Positions 43,241 to 51,474 of a stretch of DNA of 64,000 nt are shown in pieces; the stretch's first letter is position 1, and each line of letters begins with the position of its first letter. Under the pieces are notes generated by a model. That model searched no databases. It saw only the letters and a program-made list of their open reading frames with translations, and was not told where the DNA came from. Made by a program: the position numbers and the translations under genes. Source of the DNA: DASXQK01 sp963757155 (GTDB lineage Bacteria > Pseudomonadota > Alphaproteobacteria > Dongiales > Dongiaceae); the NCBI GenBank assembly GCA_963757155.1, contig CAVWQS010000009.1, forward strand, positions 558,001 to 622,000, given 5' to 3'.

Positions 43241-44527
43241 TCAGTATCCGCTCGCCGGTTTCTGCTCGCTGCTCGCGCTCGACTTCACCTTCATGCCGTC
43301 CTGGATGCCCACCGGCGGATTCAGGATGATGATGTCGCCGGGCTTGAGGCCGGCACGGACTTCGACCGTGGCGCCGTTGTCGCGCTCCAGATCGAGATGG
43401 CGCAGCCGGGCGACGCCGTCCTCGAAGACGGCGGCGCTGAGACCATCCTTGTCGAAGATCACGGCCTGCCCGGGGATGATGATCGTCGGCGCCTGGCGCG
43501 GCACCTTGAACCGCACGCTGCAATAGAGGCCCGCGTGCAGAAACCCCTCTCTGTTGTCGACATCGACCTCGGCCAGGAGGGTGCGGGTTGCGGGATCGAG
43601 GGAGCTGGCGTTGCGCGCGACCTTGCCCTTGAAGATCCGGCCCGGCACCTCCGGCACGATGACATCGGCCTCCTCGCCGTCCTTGATGCCGAAGACGTAA
43701 TCCTGCGGGACATAGACCAGCACCCGGAGCACATCGGTCCGGTCGATGGAGAACATGGGCGTGCCGCTCGAGACATCGGCGGTGACGAGATTGCCGACAT
43801 CGATCTGGCGGCTCGTGATGACGCCCGGGAAGGGCGCGGTGACGCGCTCGAAGCCGGTCTGAGCCTCGAGCCTGGCGACGGCTGCCTGCTGCGCCTTGAC
43901 ATTGACCTCCGCCACCTGAAGTGCCGCCGTCTGCGCCACGAAGGTCAGCCGGTCGATATCGCCCTGCTGCTTGGTCTGCCAGCCCTGCACGACCAGGGCT
44001 CTGGTTCGCGCATCGGTCGCCTGCGCCAGATTGGCATTCGCCCGCGCCTGATCCACAGCCGCCTGAAGCTGGGTCAGCTGCTCGCGCGCCTGGACGAGTT
44101 GCTGATCCAGGTCGGGGGCGGCGATCAGGGCCAGCATATCGCCCTGCTTCACCTTGCTGCCGATATCGACGAAACGTTCGGCGATATAGCCGGTGGCGCG
44201 CGCGAAGACGGTGGCGGTTTCGAAGGCCAGGGTCGATCCCGGCAGATCGATCTGCCGCGGCTCGGTGTCGGCGGTGACCAGGCTGGTCCTCACCTCCGGC
44301 ACGATGGCCTGCTGCTGCTGGAGGGTCGCAATGGCATCGGTGCGGCGCTGCGCATGGGCCCAGACGCCGTAGCCGACGAGAAGCGCCAGGACCAGCACCA
44401 CCCCGGCAAGAAGCAGCCGGGCGCCGCGCCGGCGCCGCGCCGGATCGCCAGGGGGATGAAGGATCGGATCGCTATGGGAGGATAGGGACTGCTCATCCTG
44501 CGGGTTCGGGGTCGCGTCATTCATCAT
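43241..44527 (-). CDS. RND efflux periplasmic adaptor
   Basis: This 428-residue membrane-fusion protein has an N-terminal cytoplasmic stretch and membrane anchor (ARLLLAGVVLVLALLVGYGV). The first lipoyl half is VFARATGYIAERFVDIGSKV, followed by a coiled-coil hairpin (about residues 125-200) and a second lipoyl half FERVTAPFPGVITSRQIDVG. It should join the RND permease to an outer-membrane channel. The ATG overlaps the permease stop by 4 bases (ATGA), so the order is permease then adaptor, the reverse of the 12.5-16.8 kb pair. No outer-membrane factor gene was found. Confidence 0.9.
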   Translation of the reverse strand: MMNDATPNPQDEQSLSSHSDPILHPPGDPARRRRGARLLLAGVVLVLALLVGYGVWAHAQRRTDAIATLQQQQAIVPEVRTSLVTADTEPRQIDLPGSTLAFETATVFARATGYIAERFVDIGSKVKQGDMLALIAAPDLDQQLVQAREQLTQLQAAVDQARANANLAQATDARTRALVVQGWQTKQQGDIDRLTFVAQTAALQVAEVNVKAQQAAVARLEAQTGFERVTAPFPGVITSRQIDVGNLVTADVSSGTPMFSIDRTDVLRVLVYVPQDYVFGIKDGEEADVIVPEVPGRIFKGKVARNASSLDPATRTLLAEVDVDNREGFLHAGLYCSVRFKVPRQAPTIIIPGQAVIFDKDGLSAAVFEDGVARLRHLDLERDNGATVEVRAGLKPGDIIILNPPVGIQDGMKVKSSASSEQKPASGY

Positions 44528-47500
44528 GCGTGCCTTTCACTTGCAGCAGACGCGGGTTCTGTCCGGCGCTTCTCGAATCGGCCGAAGATGGAATAGAGGT
44601 AGGGCACGAAGAGCAGGGTGGTCATCGTGCCGACCAGGACGCCGCCGATGACGGCCCGCGCCAGCACGGCGTTCTGCTCTTCGCCCGGGGCGCCGATCGC
44701 CATGGGGATCATGCCGACAAGCATGGCCGCCGCCGTCATCAGCACCGGCCGGATACGGGTGTGTCCGGCGCTCAGCGCCGCTTCGACGGCATCGACGCCT
44801 TTCTGGCGCTGCTCACGGGCGAAGGCCACCAGCAGGATCGAGTTCGCCGAGGCGACGCCGATGGACATGATGGCGCCCATGAGCGAGGGCACGCTGAGGG
44901 TGGTGCCGGTGACGAAGAGCATCAGAATGATGCCGGCCCCGGCCCCGGGCAGCGCCAGGATGATGGCCAGCGGGTCCAGGAAGCTCTGGAAGTTCACGAC
45001 CATCAGCAGATAGACGAAGACGGCGGCGAAGATCAGCCCCAGGGTCAGATTGGCGAAAGCCGTATTCATGCTTTCGATCTGGCCGCGGACGACGAAGCGG
45101 TTGCCGGGCTTCAGCTTGTGCTGGAGGTCGCTCAGAATCCCCGAGAGCGAGGTGGCCACGCTGCCGAGATCGCTGTTCTGGACGCTGGCGTAGAGATCGT
45201 AGACCGGCTGGATGTTCGACTGGTTGTAGACCGACTGCACGGGGCGGCGATGCATGGTGGCCACATTGCCCAGCACATTGGGGATGGGCGAATTCGTGTT
45301 GGGAAAACTCGCGATCGGCGTCTCGTTCAGCTCGTTGACATTGCTGATCCGATACTCCGGCGTCTGCACCGCGAGATAATAGGGAATGCCCTGCGCCGTA
45401 TCGGTCCAGAAATTGGGCGTGACCTGCTCGGAGGAGCTGAGACTGATATTGACGTTGTTCACGACGCTGGCGACGTTGAGGCCAAGCTCCTGTGCCCGCG
45501 TCCGGTCGATCTTGTAGTAGAGCTCCGGGGCGTCCAGCTCCTGCTGCAGATGCGCATCGACCAGGCCCGGCACCTTCGTCATCCGCTGTTGGATCTCGCG
45601 TGCCAGCGCCCGATTTCCCTCCCGGTCGCGCCCCTGGATCTGCACGTCGATCTGCGAGGCGACGCCGAAGTTGAGGATCTGGGTCACCATATCGGCGGGC
45701 TGGAAATAGAACAGGATGTCGGGAAAGGCCTGGGTCAGCGCCAGGCGCAGCTTCTTGACGTAGTCGGCCGTGGGCGCATGGCCCTCCCTGAGCGAGATCA
45801 GGATCTGGCCGTCATTGACGCCGATGGTCGAGCCATCGGCGAAGGCGAGGTTATAGGTGCGCTGCGGCAGCCCGATATTGTCCAGGACGAGATCCAGATC
45901 GTGCTTGGGGACGACGTCGCGGATCTTGTCCTCGACCGATTGAAAGATCTGCTCGGTATGCTCGATGCGCGTTCGGGCCGGCGCGCGGACATGGAGCTGG
46001 ATGAGCCCGGCATCGACCCGGGGGAAGAAATCGGTGCCGACCTGAAGCGACAGAACGACCGCCCCGGCGACGACGGCCAGGGCGACCGTGGGCACGATGA
46101 TGCGCCGGTGCAGGATGCCGTCCAGCAGCCAGACATAGCCGTCGCGCATATGATCGAAGCCGCGGTTGAACCAGGCGTGGAAGCGGTCCAGTGGACCATG
46201 GGACCCGGCCATATGGCGGGCCTGCTCGCCACGCAGGAGCAGGCGGATGATGACGGGCGTCAGGGTGCGCGAGATCACATAGGAGGCGATCATGGCGAAG
46301 ACCACGGCCATGCCCAGCGGTCCGAAGAGGTAGCGCGCCGGCCCCTGCAGGAAGAAGACCGAGACGAAGACGCTGCAGATCGCCAATGTCGAGACCAGGG
46401 TCGGCAGGGCGATCTCGGCGGAGCCATGGAGCACCGCCTCGTCGAAGGGCATCTTCTCCTCGAACAGGCGGTGGGTGTTCTCGATGGCCACCGTGGAATC
46501 GTCGACCAATATGCCGACCGCGAGCGCCAGCCCGCCCAGGGTCATGGTGTTGATGGTCTGGCCCAGCGCCGAGAGCACCGCGATGGAGGTCAGGATGGAA
46601 AGCGGGATCGAGACCATCACGATCAAGGTGGAGCGCCAGGATCCCAGGAAGATCAGGATCATCATGGCCGTCAGCCCGGCCGCGATCAGCGCCTCGCGCA
46701 GCACGCTGCTGATCGCCTGGCTGACGAAGATCGACTGGTCGAAAAGCAGGTTGATCTTCATGCCCGGGGGTGCCGCCGCCAGGATATCCGGCATCGCCGC
46801 CTTGACCCGGTTCACCACATCCAGGGTCGAGGCGTCGCCGTTCTTGATGATCGTCAGCAGCACCGCCCGCCGGCCATCCGCGCGCACGATGTTCTGCTGA
46901 ACGGCCCAGCCGTCGCGCACATGGGCCACGTCGCGCAGGCGAATCGTGGTGGGGCCGACCTGCTTGATCGGTACCTGATCGAGGGAGCCCAGCGTCGGGG
47001 TGGTTGCGTCGATGGCCACGATATATTGCCGGTCGCCCATCTTGGCGTCGCCCGAGGGCAGGGTCAGGCTTTGGGCGTTGACGGCATTGACGACGTCATC
47101 GGGGGTGATGCCGTTGGCTTGGAGGGCCGCGGGGTCGAGATCGACCATGATCTGGCGGTATTTGCCGCCATAAGGCGTGGGCAGAGTGATGCCCTGGATC
47201 GGGGCCAGGGCCTGGCGCAGCCGGTAGATGCCGTAATCGTAGAGCTGCTGCTCGTTCATCCGGTCGGAGCTGAGACTGAGCTGCAGCACCGGCACGCTCG
47301 AGGCGTTGTATTGCACGATGACCGGCGGTTGGATGCCGGCCGGCATGAGGGCGCGGATGGCATTGCTCGCCGAGACGATCTGGGCGATGGCCAGGTCGAT
47401 GTTCACATTCGGCTGGAAGAAGATCTTGATGACGGAGATGCCCTCGAGGGTCTGGGCCTCCATCGTGCGGATGTCGTTGACGTTGGAGCTGATGGAATAT

Positions 47501-47703
47501 TCGCTATAGGTCGTGACCCGCGTGTCCACCTCCCGCGGGGTCAGGTTCGAATATTGCCAGATGACCGTGACGACCGGGATATTGATCGCCGGAAAGATGT
47601 CCTTGGGTGCCGTGGCCGACGCGCTGATGCCGAGGAACAGGATCGCCAGCGCCATCACATAGAAGGTGTGCGGAAACTTGAGCGCGAAGCGAACGATGCC
47701 CAT
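44524..47703 (-). CDS. RND efflux permease
   Basis: This 1059-residue inner-membrane RND transporter has a start, MGIVRFALKFPHTFYVMALA, that is of the type annotated as AcrB/AcrD/AcrF-like with a separate branch from MdtB/C. TM4 carries LAVGILVDDSTVAIENTHRL with the paired aspartates of the proton path. The two periplasmic halves follow TM1 and TM7, and the final segments include VASANSILLVAFARE. It is 33 bases downstream of the aldo/keto reductase gene and overlaps the adaptor gene. Proton-driven export of toxic compounds is the expected role; the substrate is unknown. Confidence 0.9.
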   Translation of the reverse strand: MGIVRFALKFPHTFYVMALAILFLGISASATAPKDIFPAINIPVVTVIWQYSNLTPREVDTRVTTYSEYSISSNVNDIRTMEAQTLEGISVIKIFFQPNVNIDLAIAQIVSASNAIRALMPAGIQPPVIVQYNASSVPVLQLSLSSDRMNEQQLYDYGIYRLRQALAPIQGITLPTPYGGKYRQIMVDLDPAALQANGITPDDVVNAVNAQSLTLPSGDAKMGDRQYIVAIDATTPTLGSLDQVPIKQVGPTTIRLRDVAHVRDGWAVQQNIVRADGRRAVLLTIIKNGDASTLDVVNRVKAAMPDILAAAPPGMKINLLFDQSIFVSQAISSVLREALIAAGLTAMMILIFLGSWRSTLIVMVSIPLSILTSIAVLSALGQTINTMTLGGLALAVGILVDDSTVAIENTHRLFEEKMPFDEAVLHGSAEIALPTLVSTLAICSVFVSVFFLQGPARYLFGPLGMAVVFAMIASYVISRTLTPVIIRLLLRGEQARHMAGSHGPLDRFHAWFNRGFDHMRDGYVWLLDGILHRRIIVPTVALAVVAGAVVLSLQVGTDFFPRVDAGLIQLHVRAPARTRIEHTEQIFQSVEDKIRDVVPKHDLDLVLDNIGLPQRTYNLAFADGSTIGVNDGQILISLREGHAPTADYVKKLRLALTQAFPDILFYFQPADMVTQILNFGVASQIDVQIQGRDREGNRALAREIQQRMTKVPGLVDAHLQQELDAPELYYKIDRTRAQELGLNVASVVNNVNISLSSSEQVTPNFWTDTAQGIPYYLAVQTPEYRISNVNELNETPIASFPNTNSPIPNVLGNVATMHRRPVQSVYNQSNIQPVYDLYASVQNSDLGSVATSLSGILSDLQHKLKPGNRFVVRGQIESMNTAFANLTLGLIFAAVFVYLLMVVNFQSFLDPLAIILALPGAGAGIILMLFVTGTTLSVPSLMGAIMSIGVASANSILLVAFAREQRQKGVDAVEAALSAGHTRIRPVLMTAAAMLVGMIPMAIGAPGEEQNAVLARAVIGGVLVGTMTTLLFVPYLYSIFGRFEKRRTEPASAASERHA

Positions 47704-47736
47704 GGATCAGCCCCTCGGAGACCAGGCGAGCGCCGG

Positions 47737-48771
47737 TCAGCCGGCCTGAAGCTGTGGTCGCGTGCCGGGGGCCATGAATTCAGGCCCGACCGGATCGGCG
47801 ATCAGCTCTTTCAGGAGGCCGTCGATCTCCGCCTTGGTGGCGGCGTCGAGCGACCAACCCCCGACGCCCTCCACCGGCTGCAATTGATCGGGACGGCGCG
47901 CGCCCCAGAGTGCGGCGGTGACGCCCTGATCCAGGACCCAGCGCAGAGCGAGATGGATGACGCGCTTGCCATAGCGCTGCTTGGCGAGCTGATCCAGACG
48001 CGCGACCGCGTCGAGATAGCGGCCGAAGCGCGGCTGCTGGAATTTCGGATCCTGGCGGCGCAGATCGTCGCCCTCGAAGTGGGTCTCGTCGCGCATGCGG
48101 CCCGAGAGGAGGCCCCGGCACAAGGCCCCGTAGCCGAAGGTCGCGATGTTGTTGCGCCGGCAATAGGGCAGGACACCGGTCTCGATGCCGCGCTCGAACA
48201 GATTATAGGGCGGCTGCACCACATGCAGCGGGGCGATCTTGCTGAACCGGTTCATCTGCGCCACGGAGAAATTGCTGACGCCGATGGCGCGGATCTTTCC
48301 CTGCTTCAGAAGCTCGGCCATCGCCTCGGCGGTCTCTTCGATGGGCACCGTCGGGTCGGGCCAATGCACCTGATAGACGTCGATGACGTCGGTGCGAAGC
48401 CGGCGCAGGGAATCCTCGATCTCCCGACGGATTCGCGCGCGGCTGGCGTTGCGGAACACCTTTCCTTCACGCCACTCCAGCCCGACCTTGGTGGCGAGCA
48501 GGACATTCTTGCGCAGCTTGCCTTCCGCGATGGCCTTGCCGACGATCTCCTCGGACCGGCCGAAGCCATAGGCGGGCGCGGTATCGATGAGGTTGATCCC
48601 GCGCTCGACCGCCGCGCAAATCGTGGCGATCGATTGGCTTTCATCGGTGCCGCCCCACATCCAGCCGCCGATGGCCCAGGTGCCGAGCGCGACCCGCGAG
48701 GGCTTCAGCGAGGTGCCGGAGATTTCGGCATATTCCATGTGGCTGTCGAGGAGAGAGGCTTCCGGAGTCAT
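47737..48771 (-). CDS. aldo/keto reductase
   Basis: This 344-residue NADPH-dependent aldo/keto reductase has the barrel and active-site features: LGTWAIGGWMWGG at the start, GINLIDTAPAYGFGRSEEIVG with the Asp and Tyr of the catalytic tetrad, ATKVGLEW with the Lys, and DVYQVHWPDP with the His. IRAIGVSNFS and the C-terminal cofactor segment are also present. It lies 23 bases after a cytochrome c gene and 33 bases before the RND permease gene, so these appear to be one operon. It may detoxify carbonyl compounds while the pump exports others, but this is inference. Confidence 0.88.
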   Translation of the reverse strand: MTPEASLLDSHMEYAEISGTSLKPSRVALGTWAIGGWMWGGTDESQSIATICAAVERGINLIDTAPAYGFGRSEEIVGKAIAEGKLRKNVLLATKVGLEWREGKVFRNASRARIRREIEDSLRRLRTDVIDVYQVHWPDPTVPIEETAEAMAELLKQGKIRAIGVSNFSVAQMNRFSKIAPLHVVQPPYNLFERGIETGVLPYCRRNNIATFGYGALCRGLLSGRMRDETHFEGDDLRRQDPKFQQPRFGRYLDAVARLDQLAKQRYGKRVIHLALRWVLDQGVTAALWGARRPDQLQPVEGVGGWSLDAATKAEIDGLLKELIADPVGPEFMAPGTRPQLQAG

Positions 48772-48794
48772 GATTCGTCCTTTCAGAGGGGCCG

Positions 48795-49196
48795 CTACTG
48801 CTTCAGCGTGCCGAGATAGGCGATGACGTTCTGGCGGTCGGTGGGATTGGACACGCGGTAGAACATCTTGGTGCCGTGGACGAGGGCGGCCGGGTTCTGC
48901 AGGAACTTGTCGAGCGTGCTCTCGTCCCAGGTGAGGTTTGCGTTCTTCATGCCGGCGGAGAAGGCGTATCCGGCCACGGCGCCGCTCTTGCTGCCGACGA
49001 TCCCCGCCAGCGACGGTCCGATCTTGTTCACGCCGGGGCTGGTGGAATGACAGGCTGCGCAGTGGCTGAAGACCGCTTGGCCGGCCGAGGCGTCGCCAGC
49101 TTGGACATCGGCTCCGCCCAGCAGCGAGGCCGCCAGAAGGAGCGGTAGGGCGAACCCGGTGGCGCGTGGCGAAAGGGTCGAATGGGCAAGGTCCAT
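48795..49196 (-). CDS. class I cytochrome c
   Basis: This 133-residue secreted cytochrome c has a signal peptide (FALPLLLAASLLGGADVQAG) and the haem motif CAACH near residue 45. NKIGPSLAGIVGSKSG follows, and HGTKMFYRVSNPTDRQNVIAYL provides the methionine axial ligand. It resembles soluble mitochondrial-type cytochromes c (c2/c550), which carry electrons in the periplasm. It heads the minus-strand series of aldo/keto reductase, RND permease, adaptor and lipoprotein. Confidence 0.9.
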   Translation of the reverse strand: MDLAHSTLSPRATGFALPLLLAASLLGGADVQAGDASAGQAVFSHCAACHSTSPGVNKIGPSLAGIVGSKSGAVAGYAFSAGMKNANLTWDESTLDKFLQNPAALVHGTKMFYRVSNPTDRQNVIAYLGTLKQ

Positions 49197-49437
49197 GGAG
49201 CTGTCGTCTCCTCTATTACGGTCCTCCTCCCATCTGGTGATCTAGGCCCCCGAACGCCCCGAGTTCCGTGCCGCGGCCTGGCGGAATTTGGGGCAAATAC
49301 GAAAAATTGCGCGGCGAATTGGAAAAGCCTTTGGCTGCAATCTTGGGGTTTTTCGCCGGCTGACCGAGAGCCTCAAAAGCTATGCCGGGGAGGGTTCGAT
49401 CCGCTCCGCCGGCTGTCTGAATCCCGGGTATCCCTAT

Positions 49438-49460
49438 CCCCGGGACCTCAGGCCCCGGGG
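49438..49460. terminator. terminator-like hairpin after the small secreted-protein gene
   Basis: CCCCGGG and CCCGGGG form a perfect 7-bp stem with a 9-base loop, starting 8 bases beyond the stop codon of the small gene read on the minus strand. No T-run follows, so this would be an imperfect terminator or a processing site. Confidence 0.35.
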
Positions 49461-49468
49461 AAGCGATG

Positions 49469-49702
49469 TCAGTTGCAGTTGCGCGAGCAGCCGTTGCCGT
49501 CGTGACCGCTGTCCTGGCCGCCGCCGCTATGGCTGCCTTGTCCCGCATTCCCGCCGCCGCCGTCCGGACGACCCGCCGCGAAGGCCTGGTCGGCACCGAA
49601 GAGCTGCCCGCGGTCGATGCTCATGGGGACGGCCGCCAAAGCGGCGCCCAGAAAGGCAGACATGACAAAAAGGTGGAAGCTTCGCCGTGAAGAAATTTGC
49701 AT
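49469..49702 (-). CDS. small secreted glycine-rich protein
   Basis: This 77-residue protein has a clear signal peptide (SSRRSFHLFVMSAFLGAALAA) followed by a mature part rich in Gly, Asp and Ser and ending CSRNCN. The ATG at 49702 has GGAG at good spacing, which argues for a real gene. I do not recognise a family. The two cysteines three residues apart at the C-terminus could form a disulfide or bind metal. It stands alone between a cytochrome c operon and a repeat-rich gap. Confidence 0.55.
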   Translation of the reverse strand: MQISSRRSFHLFVMSAFLGAALAAVPMSIDRGQLFGADQAFAAGRPDGGGGNAGQGSHSGGGQDSGHDGNGCSRNCN

Positions 49703-49970
49703 GGGGACTCCGTCTGTTGATCCGGACGACCGGCTGGCGGCGTCCTCTTTCGACGGAATGGATATGGGGACGGGATGCTTCGCCCGGCTTCACCGTGGCT
49801 AGCGCGAATTGATGGATCTTGGCGCAATAGAACGCCGGCGCTTTTATTGTCCCTCACCCCTGAAAGGGCAGGGCAATCGCATATGACGACCTCAAGCCTC
49901 GCTCTACCCTCCATTATTCCCGCTTTCGCGCTAGGGCATATACACAAGTCCAGCCGGGTTTCCTTTGTAT

Positions 49971-50024
49971 CCCTCCCCTGCGGGGGAGGGTTAGGGCGGG
50001 GGTCAGATCCGCGTCCGCGGATCA
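49971..50024. repeat. composite two-hairpin repeat, family B, copy 2
   Basis: CCCTCCCC / GGGGAGGG and GATCCGCG / CGCGGATC hairpins in the order opposite to that at 12439-12497, i.e. the same element inverted. It is followed 54 bases later by the family A repeat. Confidence 0.75.
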
Positions 50025-50077
50025 CAAGAGTTGCGCTGCATCGGCTGCAATATTGATTATGGCCACCCCCACCCCGG

Positions 50078-50122
50078 CCCTCCCCCGTCAAAGCGCGGGC
50101 CTTACGGCCCGCAGGGGGAGGG
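50078..50122. repeat. 45-nt palindromic repeat, family A, copy 2
   Basis: This is the inverted copy of the element at 12171-12215, with loop TTAC in place of GATA. The bases just before it contain a single CCCCGGCCC, the undisturbed version of the MITE target site. Confidence 0.8.
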
Positions 50123-50160
50123 GGAAAAGTAGCAGCGGCGCCCGGCGAGATATGTATGTG

Positions 50161-50209
50161 CCCTGGCGCTTTCGCGGGAATGACGGGGAAAAAAACTTTC
50201 CCCCCCCCC
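50161..50209. repeat. degenerate REP-like arm and C10 homopolymer
   Basis: 50161-50186 is one arm of the 7806-7886 element lacking five bases. At 50200-50209 there are ten C residues in a row, a site prone to slippage and to sequencing error. Confidence 0.6.
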
Positions 50210-50263
50210 ACCCGCAATCGTCCTGCCGATAGGGGGAGAGGAGGAAGAGGCACGGAAGAGGGA

Positions 50264-51439
50264 TCAGTGCGGCAGGAGCTGCCGGCTGGCGAGGTTGCGC
50301 ATCAGGGCGATGACGCCGAAGTCCCAGGGCGGAATGCGGTCGGCATGGTGGACGGTATTGGCCAAGGTGCCGAGCTTGTCGCTGGAGATGGCGACGCGGT
50401 CGCCGGGCTTGTGGGTGAAGCCCTCGCCGGGGCGGTCGCGATCCTTGGTCGGCGCGAACATGGTCCCGGTGAAGAGCACCATCCCGTCGGGATATTGATG
50501 GGTATTGCCCATGGTCTGGGCGATGAGGTCGAGGGGATCGCGGGAGATGCGCGACATCGAGCTGACGGCCTCCAGGCGGAAGCCGTCGGCGCCGGCGATC
50601 TCCAAGGCGAGATCGGCCTTGCGGATGTCCTCCAGCCCGAAGCTGCCGTCGATCAGCCGGATGAAGGGGCCGATGGCGCAGGAGCCGTTGTTGTCCTTGC
50701 CGCGGCCCAGCAGCAGCGCGCTGCGGCCCTCGAAATCGCGCAGATTGACGTCATTGCCCAGCGTGGCGCCGACGAGGCGGCCGCCGGCATCCACCACCAG
50801 CACGACCTCGGGCTCGGGATTGCTCCATTGCGAGGCCGGATGGATGCCGACCTTGGCACCATGGCCCAGCGCCGACATGGGCTGGGATTTGGTGAAGACC
50901 TCGGCATCGGGGCCGATGCCGACCTCGAGATATTGCGACCAGAGCCCACGTGCCGTCAGCATCTCCTTCGCCTTGCGCGCCGCTTCGGAGCCCGGCTTGA
51001 TGGCGGTGAGATCGACGCCGAGCTCGGCCATCAGCTTGTTGCGGATCGCATCGGCGGCGCGCGGATCGCCCTTGGTGCGCTCCTCGATCACGCGCTCGAG
51101 CAGGCTCGCCGCGAAGGTGACGCCGCAGGCCTTGATGGCCTGCAGATCGACGGGCGCCAGCAGGAAGGGCTCCGCCTCGTCGCGCCGGGCCTCCTCGCTA
51201 TTGTCGATGATGGCGGCGATGGGGCCGAGATCACGCCCCTTGGCCGCGGCGGCGGCGAGCGCCTTGGCGGGCTCGGCCTCGTTCAGCAGCAGGGCGCTGA
51301 GCGGAAACCTGTCCGAGATGTCGAGGGCCTTGCCCTGGCGGACCGCGATCACCGCCGGCCCCACCCCCGGCAGCCAGACCCGGCCCAGCAGCGCCGCCCG
51401 GTTGGCGTCGCGCGGCAGGACATTCAATTCCTTCGTCAT
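50264..51439 (-). CDS. fumarylacetoacetate hydrolase family protein
   Basis: This 391-residue FAH-family protein shows PHNDHH-free but typical FAH features in its C-terminal half: EVGIGPDAEVFTKSQPMS, WSNPEPEVVLVVDAGGRLVG with the metal-binding Glu residues, ATLGNDVNLRDFEGRS, and DGMVLFTGTMFAPTKDRDRPG with GDRVAI near the end. Members hydrolyse C-C bonds of diketo acids or dehydrate sugar acids. The start is ATG 51439 (MTKELNVLPRD). It lies 35 bases downstream of the true xseA stop on the same strand. The substrate is not defined by context. Confidence 0.75.
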   Translation of the reverse strand: MTKELNVLPRDANRAALLGRVWLPGVGPAVIAVRQGKALDISDRFPLSALLLNEAEPAKALAAAAAKGRDLGPIAAIIDNSEEARRDEAEPFLLAPVDLQAIKACGVTFAASLLERVIEERTKGDPRAADAIRNKLMAELGVDLTAIKPGSEAARKAKEMLTARGLWSQYLEVGIGPDAEVFTKSQPMSALGHGAKVGIHPASQWSNPEPEVVLVVDAGGRLVGATLGNDVNLRDFEGRSALLLGRGKDNNGSCAIGPFIRLIDGSFGLEDIRKADLALEIAGADGFRLEAVSSMSRISRDPLDLIAQTMGNTHQYPDGMVLFTGTMFAPTKDRDRPGEGFTHKPGDRVAISSDKLGTLANTVHHADRIPPWDFGVIALMRNLASRQLLPH

Positions 51440-51474
51440 TCCGTGATCCCTTTCTGAGACATCGGTAGCGACCG

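Noticed and set aside
44530..48819. A plus-strand open frame of over 1400 codons
   Set aside because: It is antisense to the RND permease, adaptor boundary and aldo/keto reductase genes, has no recognisable domain and shows the Gly/Asp/Gln/His-rich composition typical of antisense frames in GC-rich DNA.
49597..50263. Further genes in the 49.7-50.3 kb gap
   Set aside because: Frames there run through the palindromic repeats and the C10 tract and have no recognisable content.
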